Of a stretch of 64,000 bases of DNA, positions 1-10,944 are shown one piece after another. The notes beneath the pieces are model-generated. The model searched no databases, was not told the origin of the DNA, and saw nothing but the letters and a program-made list of their open reading frames with translations. The stretch spans positions 17,609,342 through 17,673,341 of the forward strand of contig NC_135549.1 of the NCBI RefSeq assembly GCF_964340395.1, written 5' to 3'. A program made the translations under genes and the position numbers. Position 1 is the first letter of the stretch. Every line of letters begins with the position of its first letter. This DNA comes from Glandiceps talaboti. Lineage: Eukaryota > Hemichordata > Enteropneusta > Spengelidae.

Positions 1-133
1 AAGTTTCTATCACTGTTTAGGATTTACTCCTAACCTTTATTTTAAGTATAAAATCAAAGTGAATACTATTCATGACATGAAAACATGTCTGAATGTCAGA
101 TATCATACAACTGTTACATCGTTTTCATTTTAG

Positions 134-270
134 ACTGTACAAGGTGTTGTCATGGAGACCAATGTAACTGGATGTCAGCTGAGGGTCTAATTGCAGCTTT
201 TGCCCCCTCAACCAGTCCTACAATGATGGTAACCATGGTGATGTCGCTGATTTCATTCTTCTGGCTGTAG
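134..270 (+). CDS. Last exon of a Ly6/uPAR-type GPI-anchored protein gene (5' part lies outside the window)
   Basis: The exon follows a TTTTAG acceptor (131-133) and ends at TAG 268-270; AATAAA follows at 341-346. It encodes the C-terminal finger signature CCHGDQCN of Ly6/uPAR (LU) domains, then a linker and a hydrophobic tail (TMMVTMVMSLISFFWL) of the kind removed when a GPI anchor is attached. It is homologous to exon 4 of the three complete genes downstream and has the same entry phase, but is the most divergent copy: CHGDQCNWM here against CYGNNCNEK or CYGNNCNDM there. The gene's upstream exons must lie left of position 1. Family placement is firm; ligand and function cannot be read from the sequence. 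Confidence 0.8.
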
Positions 271-340
271 ACTTGAAGAACCTATTATCCATCCAGTCTA
301 ATTAATACCCATATGTGGTTCTAATCAAAGATAATCATAG

Positions 341-346
341 AATAAA
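341..346 (+). terminator. Polyadenylation signal of the first Ly6-type gene
   Basis: AATAAA lies 71 bases after the stop at 270. The three other copies also have a signal shortly after their stops. Confidence 0.5.
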
Positions 347-2816
347 TACTGAATTAATCACTGAATTTGATTTATACCAATATCTTCTAAATCCTTTAAA
401 CTGTCATATCCATATTTGATTTGTGTGTTTGTTTGTTTGTTCATTTATTCCTAGACTGATTGAATAAGCGTATGAAGAGTTCATTTATGACGTATTCAGA
501 TATAATTGCAAGTTAACAAGAAATGAGGTAATAGAGGAGTTTACGGAATGTACAATATTTCATCTCAAATTCATATTCACAATTATTCAAGTGATATTTC
601 CCATTTTTTAAATCTCTGTGAATAAAATCAATTATCCAAGCTATTTTCGATTCATATTTAATATAACCGTTCATTGATTACTGCATTATGAAAAGTAGTA
701 AACGATCATTAATTGTACGATGTGATATATTATATGGTCATCTCAATGAATTGTTATGTTATGTTTTTCAATGTGTTTATAGTAGTATTAAAATATTCTT
801 CTGAAATCCTTTTGTGTCATCTGTCTGTCTCTCCTTGTAATATCATCACTGTCTTAACACTAGAAACTGTTCTGTCCTAAAAAGGATTCAAATCAACAAT
901 AAACTATCCTAATCGTAATGATCTGTTCGCTACAATATAGGTAACTCATTTTATGAACACATCTGCCAAAATTCTGCTGCAAAATCAAAAAAGAAAAAAA
1001 CAATTATTCACACCTCCGTGATAATATCATTCTATCTGACATTAAAATTACAATAGGGTGGGGGAGGTGGCTATTGGAATGGGTTCCCACCGTGCATGCG
1101 TCTTCAGCCACATATTTGACAAGCCTGTCCAAACTTTGCACAAAGTGAAAGAATCGCAGCCATCTTTAAATTAAGTATGTTGTATCCGTATGACTTTTGA
1201 CTATAAAATCGGCCATTTTTGCATATTGCAGACGCTTTGCAGTATATATGTGTGTAGTCACGTCGTTCACATGCACTTCCTTCCTAGTCGGATCTCAGTA
1301 ATTCTTAATTAGCTGAGTCATCCATTGCAACGTTTTGTTTGTCCCGGGCCCTTTTTTTCTTTCAAAGCATATTTGGGGGAATCTATATACTGCGATGAGC
1401 CATCCTTAGCACACTTGTCACCCCCACTGGTCTTGGAGGTGCATTTCAAAAGAAACTTTTCATTTTTGATTCAGCCTACAGTTGAGAAAATATGACTGTA
1501 ACATATATTGTGTTACATTTGCAACAAAACTAATACAATAAGGCAAATACGAAAGATTCTTAACATGTCCATAAAATGAAAAAAAAACATTCTGCGCAGA
1601 AAATTGTTATTGTTCATCGAAAAAGTTTCACGATACTTTTCAGAATTATATTCATTCGTTGGTGGATTACAAGGACACTTTTTATCATCTCACGTGAGTG
1701 AAATTGTGGATTTGTATACGCAGCAACATGAAATAGTGCGTTCACCTTCTTGCTTTACTCACCAGTTTTGTCTACCTATAAGATTCCTACTGATAACTTT
1801 TTTTTTCAACAATGGTTGTAGACGTTACCAAGGATTTCTCCTACCGTGATACTTACGAACTTTGCGATGTAATCACTTCTTTTGAACTAGGTACAAGGCC
1901 CGTCAACGATCGGATGAGTCATGTGTGTTCTTTCCCTTAGTACAGATTCAATCAACAATCCACCAGACAACCAACGATGGGCAAAAAGTGAATAGCAATT
2001 GATTGTGTTACAAAGGTAGTTCACTTCACTGTCGACCTAATTTTACAGGCCAAGAGATCTGATATGATCACTTCTCTCCACGTGTTTCAACACTGTAGTA
2101 AGACTTCAGTGTTAACAGACGAGTAAATACATGCCTGATATTCCCACAAATACCGAGAAACTTAGATTCAACAATAGATAATGAAATCTGTAAGATTTTG
2201 TGCTTGTGCGAAAATACAAAGACTGAAATGACAATCTACAATTGAAAATAAAATCTAACATGTGTTATTTCTGATGTCTGTCATGTTTGCAAGATTGCAG
2301 TAAAATCCATACAGTAACTTTTTGTAAAATAACACATTTATTTAATCTTACCGTCGTTGACAGTAGGAGCGCTTAGAAGTTAACGAACGACAATCATGAC
2401 ATGGCACATTACCAGCATACGTAATATGATCTTTGTATTGCCGGTATAAGAACTTCATTCAAAACTGGTCATATGCAAAATTGTGCTTTCAGAGTTGACA
2501 TTTTTCTCGTAGGCAGTGGTACAACCAGGTACTTTTATGCCGGTTCTGCTCTGGTACACCTTTTGTTCGTTATTGAGAGCGGTACACCCCCCAACCAATG
2601 ACAAACGAACGGGTGAACTGAAGTGCACTTCGAGTGTTGGTTCACGCATACTATATCTATACATGGTACGGTATTCACATTTAACATAGGTGACGTTAGG
2701 AGCTACATAGACAACTACAAAATATTGTAAAGGCATATTTTGTCTCGTTGTGACGCAGTTGAGCCGAAGTTCTGCGCGACTTTTCACCAGTACTGTTTGA
2801 TAGGGGAATAATCGAG

Positions 2817-4351
2817 ATGAAAATGTACTCTGTTCTGATCTGTTTGGTTGTAGTGACTGCTGTGGCAGGTAAGTGCATTCATTAACATAATTTGTGGTGA
2901 TTTAAAAGAAACCTCAGACTTAGTGGTTGAGAGGAAACATAGGTCCAGACGTAATAATTGTCTCGATATGTTTTTCTGCCAGAGTGGTAGGATGAACACT
3001 TTCTTTGCCTACTGAACCAAAGCATGGAAGTACTACCCACTTCCATGATCAAAGTACATGTTCATGTGTTTGGATACCCTTGCATACCCTGGCCTCTTGT
3101 CTTGTACATGAATGTAGTTAGTATTAGAAAGAACGATAACACGTCAGGATGCGTGTAATCACAGACATTGGAGTTGTGGTCACGCATGACTCAAAAGTGT
3201 CCTTAACAGTTGTCGTCAATTGATCGTGACCTTACTCCCAATGCGAATGTTTTTATCTTGCCTGTATTTCTTTATTCTTGGTGGACTAAGAAAAGCCATT
3301 TTCCTCAACTCTACATGTATTATGCAATATATCATATCTGGCTTAGAACATGCCTTCTTAATTACATTACCGCTCAGACCACTAACGAACCCGAGACGTG
3401 TTTATGTTCTCCAGCGTCTATGTCTTGCCAACACAATGCTGTGGGTGGAAGGTCTATGGCCATTGAAGCTATTATTGTCTATTGAAAGAGATTAGGAGCT
3501 CTTCACTTTCTTTGTTTCCCAGAATGCCCCTCCCCAGTGTATAGTAGACATCTCCTGAGCCAGATTTGCCAGGTTTCATCACTCAGTTTTAGAGGGGTTG
3601 CGTGATACAGAATTTGGCAAATGTTTACTAAGGCGAAAATAATGCTTTTATTTTTTTTATGTCGGAGCTGAAAATCTGGGTCGGTTTGGGTAATGAGAAT
3701 CAGGGTCACTGTAACTCACCAGAAACTACTGGGCTGATTGTAACTAAATTTGATACATACATTTGTTACAGCTACTGCAAGTGCTGATATTAAAGATTTT
3801 GGACAAGATCCATACAACTAGCCACATAATTACGAGCACTGAAATGTGGCAAGTCAACATTTCTACACTACATATGAATGCACCTAGAGTCCATACAGTA
3901 GTCTTCGGTCTTGTACTAAATCACATACACTTACAAATAAATTATCGTCACCAAAAAAATATTCACAATCAGGACCTGGCCAACAGTATCATTTGTTTGT
4001 GTTATAACATCTCTTTTTTTTGCCCACATCACTGATTACTCAATTTCTCAGTTTTTTGTTTGTTTTTGTGTGTGTTTTACCGTTAATATATACATACAGT
4101 ATTGGGTCTTATTGGCACATTTTGTAAACTTAATGGAGGTATCAGTTGACGAGGTGATTGAATTATATATAGCTTTTGACGGTTTAAAACGATCTCATAG
4201 TGCCACTGTTTTCAATAATCAACATTTCACATTTTTTCTAGTATTCCTATGCTTTCAATTTGATGTAGATGTAGTAGTAGTAGTAGTAGGAGTAGTAGTA
4301 GTAGTAGTAATAGTAGTAGTAGTGGTGGTGGTGGTGGTGGTGGTGGCAGTA

Positions 4352-4400
<49 letters not shown>

Positions 4401-7295
4401 TTTGAAAATGAACTTTATTACATTGATTTTAAAAAATTGACATTACTAATGTGTACATGTAGAAATGGAATTGGAGAGGTGACGTTTAGAGAGTATAATT
4501 GATATTTACATTAAATATAATGGAAGTCATTGTTTGGAATTCAACAAGAACAAAGGGTATTTAAATTATGGAAATTGACTTTCAACTGGTATAAACCGCA
4601 GCTGCAGTATGAGGTTGTTGGTTGCATGTTGGCAGGAGTTGGTTCCACGTCTATTCAAGTCGGCTGTGTCTGTCTACCAGTATACCAGTCACACCTGTAG
4701 GGAGAGATCAAAATAGCTAGGTAGCTAGCTAGAGTGTGGTTAATGTGTTCGTATGTCCCTCCATCGAGCTCACCGCCGAACTCCAAAGTCGGAGAGCACG
4801 CGTGGAGTGCGCAGCCCTCAAAGGGAGCTCGACAACGACCATGGAAATAACAAATTGTCGGTATTTAATGCGAGTGTAAGGGCTTGGGTTTCAGGGAAGG
4901 GAGAAAATGACACGGACTCAAAATTGTAGATAACTTTATCGGTAAAAAGGTGAAAGGGTAAAACTTCTGCGGGTAGTGTCAATATTTACATATCACGCAG
5001 AGAAGAAAGCAATTAGACAAGTCAAAATTAAATCAGAATTTCTGATTCATTCGTCGGAGAAAGTCTGCTCAGAATTTCGTTTAGTGACCAATTGTCAGAA
5101 AACCTATCAAGCTGGCGAACGAGGCTGAAGTATGCAAATTCAGATTTTACTAACGTGTTGTGATCTTATCTTTGAAGATTGATCTGATAATTGGTCTGTG
5201 TACGGTGTGTTTTCACGTTTGTTTCGGAGCCATGAATGGATGGACATTTTGCTGTACAAGTTAAATAAATGAAAAGATCAAATTCACGTTTCGAATTGAA
5301 TTTATTTTACTTTTTAGGCGGGTTCATTATGAACCATGGTATTTTTGGTTTTGTCGGGAATGTTTGTGTTAGGGAGTAGTTGAGGTAGACCAAGAGGGGT
5401 TGAATATGTTGACATTCAAATAATATGTGTAGTTTAGCGAGTCTTTTTCCAAACAGAATAGACAATTTCTGTATTACTCACTCCGATTTCATTTAGGAAA
5501 GTTTCAGTCGAATATACACCATGCAGGATACGCCACTGTAGGTCTCTTTCGTATAATGTGACGAGGGGATGAGGGGATGAGTAGCAGGCTTTGAAGTTTG
5601 GTTGAACGTTTTCAGGGATACCCAGAATACCACGCCAAAGTGTATCTAAACTTTCTGGTGATCGCTTTCTGTGTTGTTCGAGTCCTGTATTAAGTGTTTG
5701 TAGATGGGCCCTTTTTCGAATTTATATAGAGGAAAGTTAAGATCATCGGATACGTGTAGTTCATAGCTGTAGTGTGTATTTTCAATCATGTTATCATTTC
5801 TAGTATGCAAGTACTTAATAATTGTATTCATCCAGTCTGTGGGTATGGCTTCGTGGATTGTATCCAGGGTGAGTTGAACGATTCGTTGGGAGCGAATATT
5901 AACTCTATCAGTGATATCGGACGTCGTTAGCAAAGCGTTGTGGTCAACGTTGAAAAGATCTATAATTTTTGTTAGTCCAGCAAAAATAAAATATTCAAGT
6001 CTAAATGGCTCTTTTCTGAGTGGATGTAAAATATAGTGATTGTGGAAAAGGGGTTCCTTTAGAAATTCAACAAGATGTTCCTTTTGTCAAGCTTCCAACG
6101 TCTGAGGAGATCGATGTAGAAGGGAGGCAGATTTTTGAGATTCGTGTTCAGTTCGGTTGTAAGTTCCTTAGTGTATCTTATATTCCCAGCTTTACTGAAC
6201 TAATAATCAATCATTTGAAAACAGGGGTGTTTGGAGTCTAAGTAAAGATAACGTTGAATCAATTGGATGCGTAGTGCAGTTATTCTAGTCTGTAAGTGGA
6301 TAAGGTTTTGACCACCTTTATCTCGTGGTAGGTAAAGTGTGTCAGATGCAATCCAGTGTTTTCCGTTCCAAAAAAATGTTGAGGAATAAACGTTGGAGAT
6401 ATGTGATCGTGTATTCGGGGGGGGGGGGGAGTAAGAGCAGTGAAACAGAAAAGTGTTTTGGCAGCGATTGATAATTATGGCGCGCCCTCTATAGGACATC
6501 ATTTTCGGAGCAGAGTGAGACCAGTTTTTTCAATTTTTAGCGTGATATGTTTCCACTTCTCGTCGATGTATGAAACTGTGTTGCCAAGTAAAATACCTAG
6601 GAGTTTCAGGAATGTCTGAGCCTATTATTTCACTTTTAGTTCTGATGTGGTGTAGAAGAGGTTCAATGGCAATGACCGGACAGTGAACAGCATTGTCTAA
6701 TTCCCCTAGCGAAAGATAGAGTATCGTTCACTCGGATCAAGGATTGTTTTTCGTTATAAATTAAACGAATCAAGTACTTCGTGAGGAATGTAAGGTGGTA
6801 CACCTGAGAGAATAAGTTTTGTGGAAGGCTAATAACAAGTGTCTCGGCATGAGCCCAACACCCATCAATGCTGCATGCGTACCGTACTGACTGACCCAAG
6901 TGATAAAAACCACAACATGTACCATTTGCTCTTGAGGCTGCAATAACGTTTTCAAGACCTGTTATTTTGGCTACTTGTTTAACACATTCTTCAATTTCCA
7001 TACCTTCTATTGATTGAAAACGTACTCCATGTTTTTGAGTCATGTTCCGAAACACGTCACGGCCCTGTCCCGTGTTCCTAGCGGCTATCTTGGTTACGCC
7101 TACCGTAACCCAGATCAGGCCAGCCAAGGGAAAAAGCTGACAAAAGCTGACAAAAGACAAAAATAAACTTACTAAGAGGTAGTTAGATGTCGCACAAAGA
7201 CAAACGTTGTGTAAATTCCGATAGATGGTGACTGGTGACCACATTTTCACCACGTCTACTCAGCTCAGTAGTGGTGGCAGTAGTAGTAGTAGTAA

Positions 7296-7342
<47 letters not shown>

Positions 7343-7390
7343 ATGGTGGTGGTGGTGATGATGGTGGTGGTGATGGTGGTGGGGGTGGTG

Positions 7391-7422
<32 letters not shown>

Positions 7423-7465
7423 GGTGGTAATGGTGGTGGTGGTGGTGGTGGTGGTGGTGGTGATG

Positions 7466-7505
<40 letters not shown>

Positions 7506-10365
7506 TAGTCGTGGTGATGGTAGTAGTGGTGGTGTTGTTGTTGGTGGTTATGATGTTGTTGTTGTTGGTGGTGGTGGTAGTAGTAGTCGTAGTAATAGTA
7601 GTAGTAGTAGTGGCAGTAGTAGTAGTAGTTTATTTAAGGTTGAAAGCAGTACAAATAATAGAAATAAAAGTAAAAACTGGCAAACACAAACCATCTTAAA
7701 CATACATTACCTCTCGTCGTTTAAACTGTCTTTCCTATGAATTTGTTGATGAATGTTTCCACGTACGTCGTAATTGAATTACACATAGCTACATCAAGAC
7801 ATGATTACGTGGACCAACGTGTGTTCTACTTCTTGTGAAAAACACAGAGTAACAAATACTTAAATAGTCATTATGGGCAGTATCTGAAGGTTAACTTTGT
7901 AATTTTTATATATATTTATTTATTTATTTATTGAGGAACCACTTACAAGCCATACCATGAGACGACAACAAGTGTAATGGTCGAGGATAACACAGGGATG
8001 TCTTGCTACTATTGCAGCGGTGAAATTGGATTATCCGACTGTGGTCTGCCACAGAATCCATATGATAGTAGTACAACACAATGTGACGGTGGTAACGGAT
8101 GCATGGTTGGTTTTTTTTTTTTTTTTTTTTTACAATCAATTCAATTTAATTCTTTATTAACACACGTCTTTCGTCTCCTCTCAAAAGATCCTGAACATAA
8201 GCTGCTTACAATTTTCAATTTGTAGGCATGTAGTAAGGAAAACCGTATACCAAATACATTTACGGGGGTGGGGGCGTCATAGACGGCAATACGACTATGC
8301 AGTCAACACTGGAAGCGTTTCAACCTGGTGTATCTACCTTCAAAACTTCCGTACTCTCGTTGCTCATGCCACACTAGATATGCGGCTAGCTTCCCCTGGG
8401 AGCCCTGGCTTTTACTAATTAAAATGCAACTTGGTATATCAGAAAGTGTATACTTTTGCATAAAATTGGTATCACAACACATTGGGTTTCAATGCTTGTG
8501 AGGAGTCTCCCCGTAAGTTTAATGAATATTGAATCAGAGACTGCCATTGTATTAAGATACCATTTTTAACAACCTTTATGCCACCTGTCTGAATGTCATT
8601 AAATTACAATTCGACATTTCTTGACTTCAGGTATACTGCACAGTGTAAAATTTGTGAGGAAAATAAAAGTATTCTAATTACGATATATATCAATTTATTA
8701 ATCTTTAAAATTTCTCAGATTTCCAAATTATTATGATTTCAAGTTACATATTTGCAAAGTTCTTGAGGAGTAACGTTTCCACCTGTTAGGACAACTACGA
8801 CTTTCTTTCCTTCGACATCTGGTATTTTGTTATTCTGTAAGGCAGCAAATGCAGTAGCTCCTGATGGTTCTACCACTAAACCAGCTCCATATAATGTCTT
8901 GACAGCCTTTATAATGTTGTCATCAGAAACTAACACAATTTCATCCACAAATTCCATATTATGCCGAAAACAGTTTGGACCTAAAATGAGAAGAGATGTA
9001 TAGTTATGATGCATCAAGTCATAGACCCTCCATGGTGGAGGGTCTATGATCAAGTCAAACGTGGTGGGTGATATTGATATACAAATCTAACAACTACTTT
9101 AGTACATTCAGTGATGTAATAGGGGGAATACTCCACTGGTAATAGGGCCATTACATGAGGTGATACAGGGGGATATACTCCACTGTGGTAATTATGGGCC
9201 ACTACATGAAGTACTATATATAGGGGGATATACCCCACTGGTAATTGGTACACAACATGGAGAGATACAGGGGATATTATCTTTTGGTGACAGGGCCTTT
9301 ACATTAGGTGATACAGGGGGATATACTCCACTGTGGTAATTGTGGGCCACTACATGAAGTAACACAGGGGGATGTACTCCACTGGTAATTGGGACACTAC
9401 ATGAAGTATTACAGGGGGAAATACCCCACTGGTATTGGGACACTACATGCATGAAAAAAGTGACCCCCCTCGACAAATTCTAATGAGTTCACAAATATAA
9501 TTGAACACACTATGAAACTGTGTCTTCACTGTAAAAAATAAGGCTATCAGTAGTTATAAAGGGAAGGGAACTCCGAACACCACCAATATTAAATAAGTGT
9601 ATGATATTACATTTACCATATAACCAACTATTGGTTGTTAGATCAAGTTTGTTAATAAGAGGAAGCATTTTCCGAAGCTGGTTCAAACTTGATTATTTTG
9701 TTTGGTACGATAAATTGGATTAAAGGTCAGTTAGCCAGGTGACCAGTTTGTCAAGGTTATTGCAGGCGAAGACATTGGCGATACGTCCCCAGGTCGATAC
9801 TTAGTTGATCCTTGTTTTTATGACGTTTCGGACCGGCTGTTGGGTCCTTCATTAGTCGCAGTTCTGTCTAACGAGACAGAATTCTCGGGTATATTTAGCT
9901 TAAATTTTAGTTTTGTTCATCAAACAGAGATGCAAGTAAGAACATTTTAAGAAGTCTCAATGTCCTATTGGGCTGTATTTTAATGTCATTTACATGCATT
10001 TATCTTTTCCTTTTGCCTGTATATCAGTGCTTTATTAGTCTTCAGTTCTCTACATTTGTGTGTAATTTGTATTTTTGTCTGTTTGGGGTGAAGCTGAAGG
10101 AAAATTTGCGTCGAGGACAATAAAGTTACATTGAATTGAATTGAATATGAATATTGTTTCTCTCTGCAGGTGCAAACTTACTGGGATGATTACGACATGA
10201 AGACCAAGGTTATGAGAGACTGTGCATATGACGGGTGTTGGAGCGGCTGCAATGGGCCCCGGATGGATGGTAAGTTTAGTAGTACATTTGTATTACGTTA
10301 ACAATATTTTCAGGATGTTCGCTTGAATTTTTCTTTGTATATAATATCCTAACCATATATATATA

Positions 10366-10419
<54 letters not shown>

Positions 10420-10477
10420 CCATCAAACGTCAGGATTTAATTTATTTGTCAAAACTGCTCTACTCATTACTTTTGCA

Positions 10478-10532
<55 letters not shown>

Positions 10533-10855
10533 TCTGTTTGTTCTACGTGACAACTTACTGACGTGTACGTACGCCATTACTACGTCATTAGTAACGCTAT
10601 TCAATACTCATGGCCTAAGGGTTTCGTAACTAAAGTCAGAAGTCGAGTAGTGACAATGCCCCTTGAGTCACAAAAATAATTGGGAATAATATGCTATCAT
10701 TAATTTTTCACACAGATTGCACAACGTGTTGTTATGGAAATAATTGTAATGAGAAGCATGCTGAGGACAGACCAATTATGGCTTTTGCACCATCTACCGG
10801 TCCTACAATGATGGTAACCATGACGATGTCGCTGATTGCTTTCTTCATGCTGTAG
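2817..10855 (+). CDS. Ly6/uPAR-type GPI-anchored protein, tandem copy 1 (4 coding exons)
   Basis: Coding exons are 2817-2868, 7936-8105, 10170-10269 and 10716-10855 (462 nt, 153 residues); phases match at each junction. Exon 1 encodes the signal peptide MKMYSVLICLVVVTAVA. Exon 2 carries the N-terminal CYYC pair and the first finger, exon 3 the middle cysteines (MRDCAYDGCWSGC), and exon 4 the CCYGNNCN signature plus a hydrophobic GPI-signal tail. The predicted mature chain has twelve cysteines, the ten-Cys LU pattern plus a pair. Splice sites are GT-AG; the exon 2 donor (ATG|GTTGGT) abuts a poly-T tract. The Trp before the fifth Cys found in copies 2 and 3 is missing. Introns contain a LINE remnant, (GTA)n arrays and an antisense dehydratase exon. 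By family it should be an extracellular membrane-tethered three-finger protein; its ligand is unknown. The transcription start was not located. Confidence 0.8.
3230..3484 (+). other. Open segment in intron 1, conserved in units 1 and 3 (possible captured exon)
   Basis: An open frame running to the stop near 3484 encodes a partly hydrophobic peptide containing NPRRVYVLQRLCLANTMLW. The same frame is open at 32765-33037 in unit 3 with a handful of substitutions, and unit 2 lacks the segment through a deletion. I do not recognise the protein. Because the two units are recent duplicates, conservation of the frame is weak evidence for coding. It could be a fragment of a multi-pass membrane protein gene or simply open by chance. 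Confidence 0.25.
4263..4402 (+). repeat. (GTA)n microsatellite, 5' part split by the LINE remnant
   Basis: A run of GTA/GTG triplets ends abruptly at TTTTGAAAATGAAC, the start of LINE 3' sequence. In unit 3 the corresponding tract (33722-33972) is continuous. Confidence 0.9.
4403..7110 (-). mobile_element. Decayed Tx1-type LINE (ORF1 fragment, ORF2 C-terminus, 3' UTR)
   Basis: Read on the minus strand, 7100-6780 resembles the N-terminal part of a Tx1-type ORF1 (GVRFQSIEG, then EECVKQVAKITG and NVIAASRANG), with a frameshift before VSQYGTHAALMGV. The stretch 6500-5400 matches the C-terminal part of Tx1/L1-type ORF2, including FFWNGKHWIASDTLYLPRD, then IQRYLYL and LQWRILHGVYSTETF, with several frame breaks. 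The remainder to 4403 is 3' UTR ending in AATAAAGTTCATTTTC and a (TAC)n tail. The endonuclease and reverse transcriptase domains are absent, so the copy is dead. The order ORF1-ORF2-3' UTR suggests one internally deleted element, though two fragments are possible. Confidence 0.65.
7260..7635 (+). repeat. (GTA)n/(GGT)n compound microsatellite, 3' part
   Basis: This is a long tract of AGT and GGT triplets, continued by TTTATTTAAGGTTGA, which also follows the tracts in units 2 and 3. Poly-Ser and poly-Val reading frames across it are artefacts of the triplet repeat. Confidence 0.9.
8106..8225 (-). mobile_element. Antisense retroposon 3' end abutting the exon 2 donor, copy 1
   Basis: Directly after the exon 2 donor lies poly-T, then ACAATCAATTCAATTTAATT and CTTTATTAACACACGTC. 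On the minus strand this reads as a retroposon 3' end: AATAAAG, AATTAAATTGAATTG, then an A-rich tail. The same block follows exon 2 in copies 2 and 3, where the tail is (AAAC)n. It was therefore present before the duplications. The left boundary is exact; the right boundary is approximate. Confidence 0.5.
8739..8980 (-). pseudogene. Detached copy of the last exon of the PLP-dependent dehydratase gene, copy 1
   Basis: This copy is homologous to the genuine terminal exon at 38690-38931. It keeps the acceptor (TTTTAG), an open frame with LTGGNVTPQELCKYVT, the TGA stop (8739-8741) and a minus-strand AATAAA (8694-8699). No other exons of that gene lie nearby, so it cannot make the enzyme. It sits antisense in intron 2 of Ly6-type copy 1. 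It has a few replacements relative to the parent, for example SGATAF for SGAAAF and DDNI for DDDI. Confidence 0.85.
9020..9048. mobile_element. 29-bp palindromic micro-insertion with 7-bp direct repeats (site A)
   Basis: A perfect palindromic pair CATAGACCCTCCA / TGGAGGGTCTATG separated by TGG is flanked by ATCAAGT at 9013-9019 and 9049-9055. The parental dehydratase locus near 38945 reads GCATCAAGTCAAAC without it, so the empty site is known. Confidence 0.75.
9110..9445. repeat. Minisatellite derived from a dehydratase intron, copy 1
   Basis: Irregular units of about 45-55 bp contain ACTCCACTG(T)GGTAAT and GGGCCACTACATGAAG, equivalent to the array in the genuine dehydratase intron at 38995-39590. 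Confidence 0.8.
9822..9860 (-). ncRNA. Degenerate hammerhead-like motif, copy 1
   Basis: On the minus strand the order is CTAATGA, then an imperfect hairpin (GGACC...GGTCC), then GAAACGTC. The unit 3 copy has the canonical CTGATGA. The core order resembles a hammerhead ribozyme, but stem III is not evident, so catalytic activity is doubtful. Confidence 0.25.
9985..10145 (+). mobile_element. 3' end of an unidentified non-LTR retroposon, copy 1
   Basis: The sequence ends in GGACAATAAAGTTACATTGA followed by ATTGA pentamers, a typical LINE/SINE 3' terminus with a short-repeat tail. It is repeated at 36560-36712. No coding remnant was seen. Confidence 0.45.
10366..10531. repeat. (GT)n, (AT)n and (GA)n microsatellites in Ly6 intron 3, copy 1
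   Basis: (GT)n at 10366-10416, (AT)n at 10481-10516 and (GA)n to 10531, separated by about 65 bp of conserved intron sequence. Confidence 0.95.
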
Positions 10856-10938
10856 ACTTGAAGATGTCACGAGATGATGGCAAACCGATTATCTATCCAA
10901 TACGATTAATTATTTTGTAGATATAATCATAATCTAAT

Positions 10939-10944
10939 AATAAA
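10939..10944 (+). terminator. Polyadenylation signal of Ly6-type copy 1
   Basis: AATAAA lies 84 bases after the stop codon at 10855, at the same relative place as in copies 2 and 3. Confidence 0.6.

Larger units (their letters stand above)
8521..10460. repeat. Exon-3 cassette with dehydratase 3' end, copy 1
   Basis: This block is shared with unit 3 (35031-37095) and replaced by unrelated sequence in unit 2 (26723-26910). It contains, in order, the dehydratase 3' flank and last exon (antisense), a minisatellite, a hammerhead-like motif, a retroposon 3' end, and Ly6 exon 3 with its intron flanks. Left homology to the genuine dehydratase locus starts at 8521 (parent 38473). Homology to unit 2 resumes at ACTCATTACTTTTGCAC. 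Exon 3 is base-identical between copies 1 and 3. Confidence 0.75.

Noticed and set aside
1604-1849. 81-92-codon open frame upstream of Ly6 copies 1 and 3 (also 31098-31376)
   Set aside because: Open in two recent duplicates but broken in unit 2 (14100-14450); no recognisable domain or splice signals.
2455-2787. 110-codon minus-strand frame just upstream of Ly6 copy 1 (also near 15000 and 32100)
   Set aside because: Overlaps the probable promoter/5' UTR of the Ly6 gene; indels between copies break the frame.
7225-7740. Long poly-Ser/Gly and poly-Val open frames
   Set aside because: They follow from the (GTA)n/(GGT)n triplet repeat, and both frames are open for that reason.
8739-9053. A functional second dehydratase gene
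   Set aside because: Only the terminal exon is present; no upstream exons occur on that strand, and the block lies inside a Ly6 intron.
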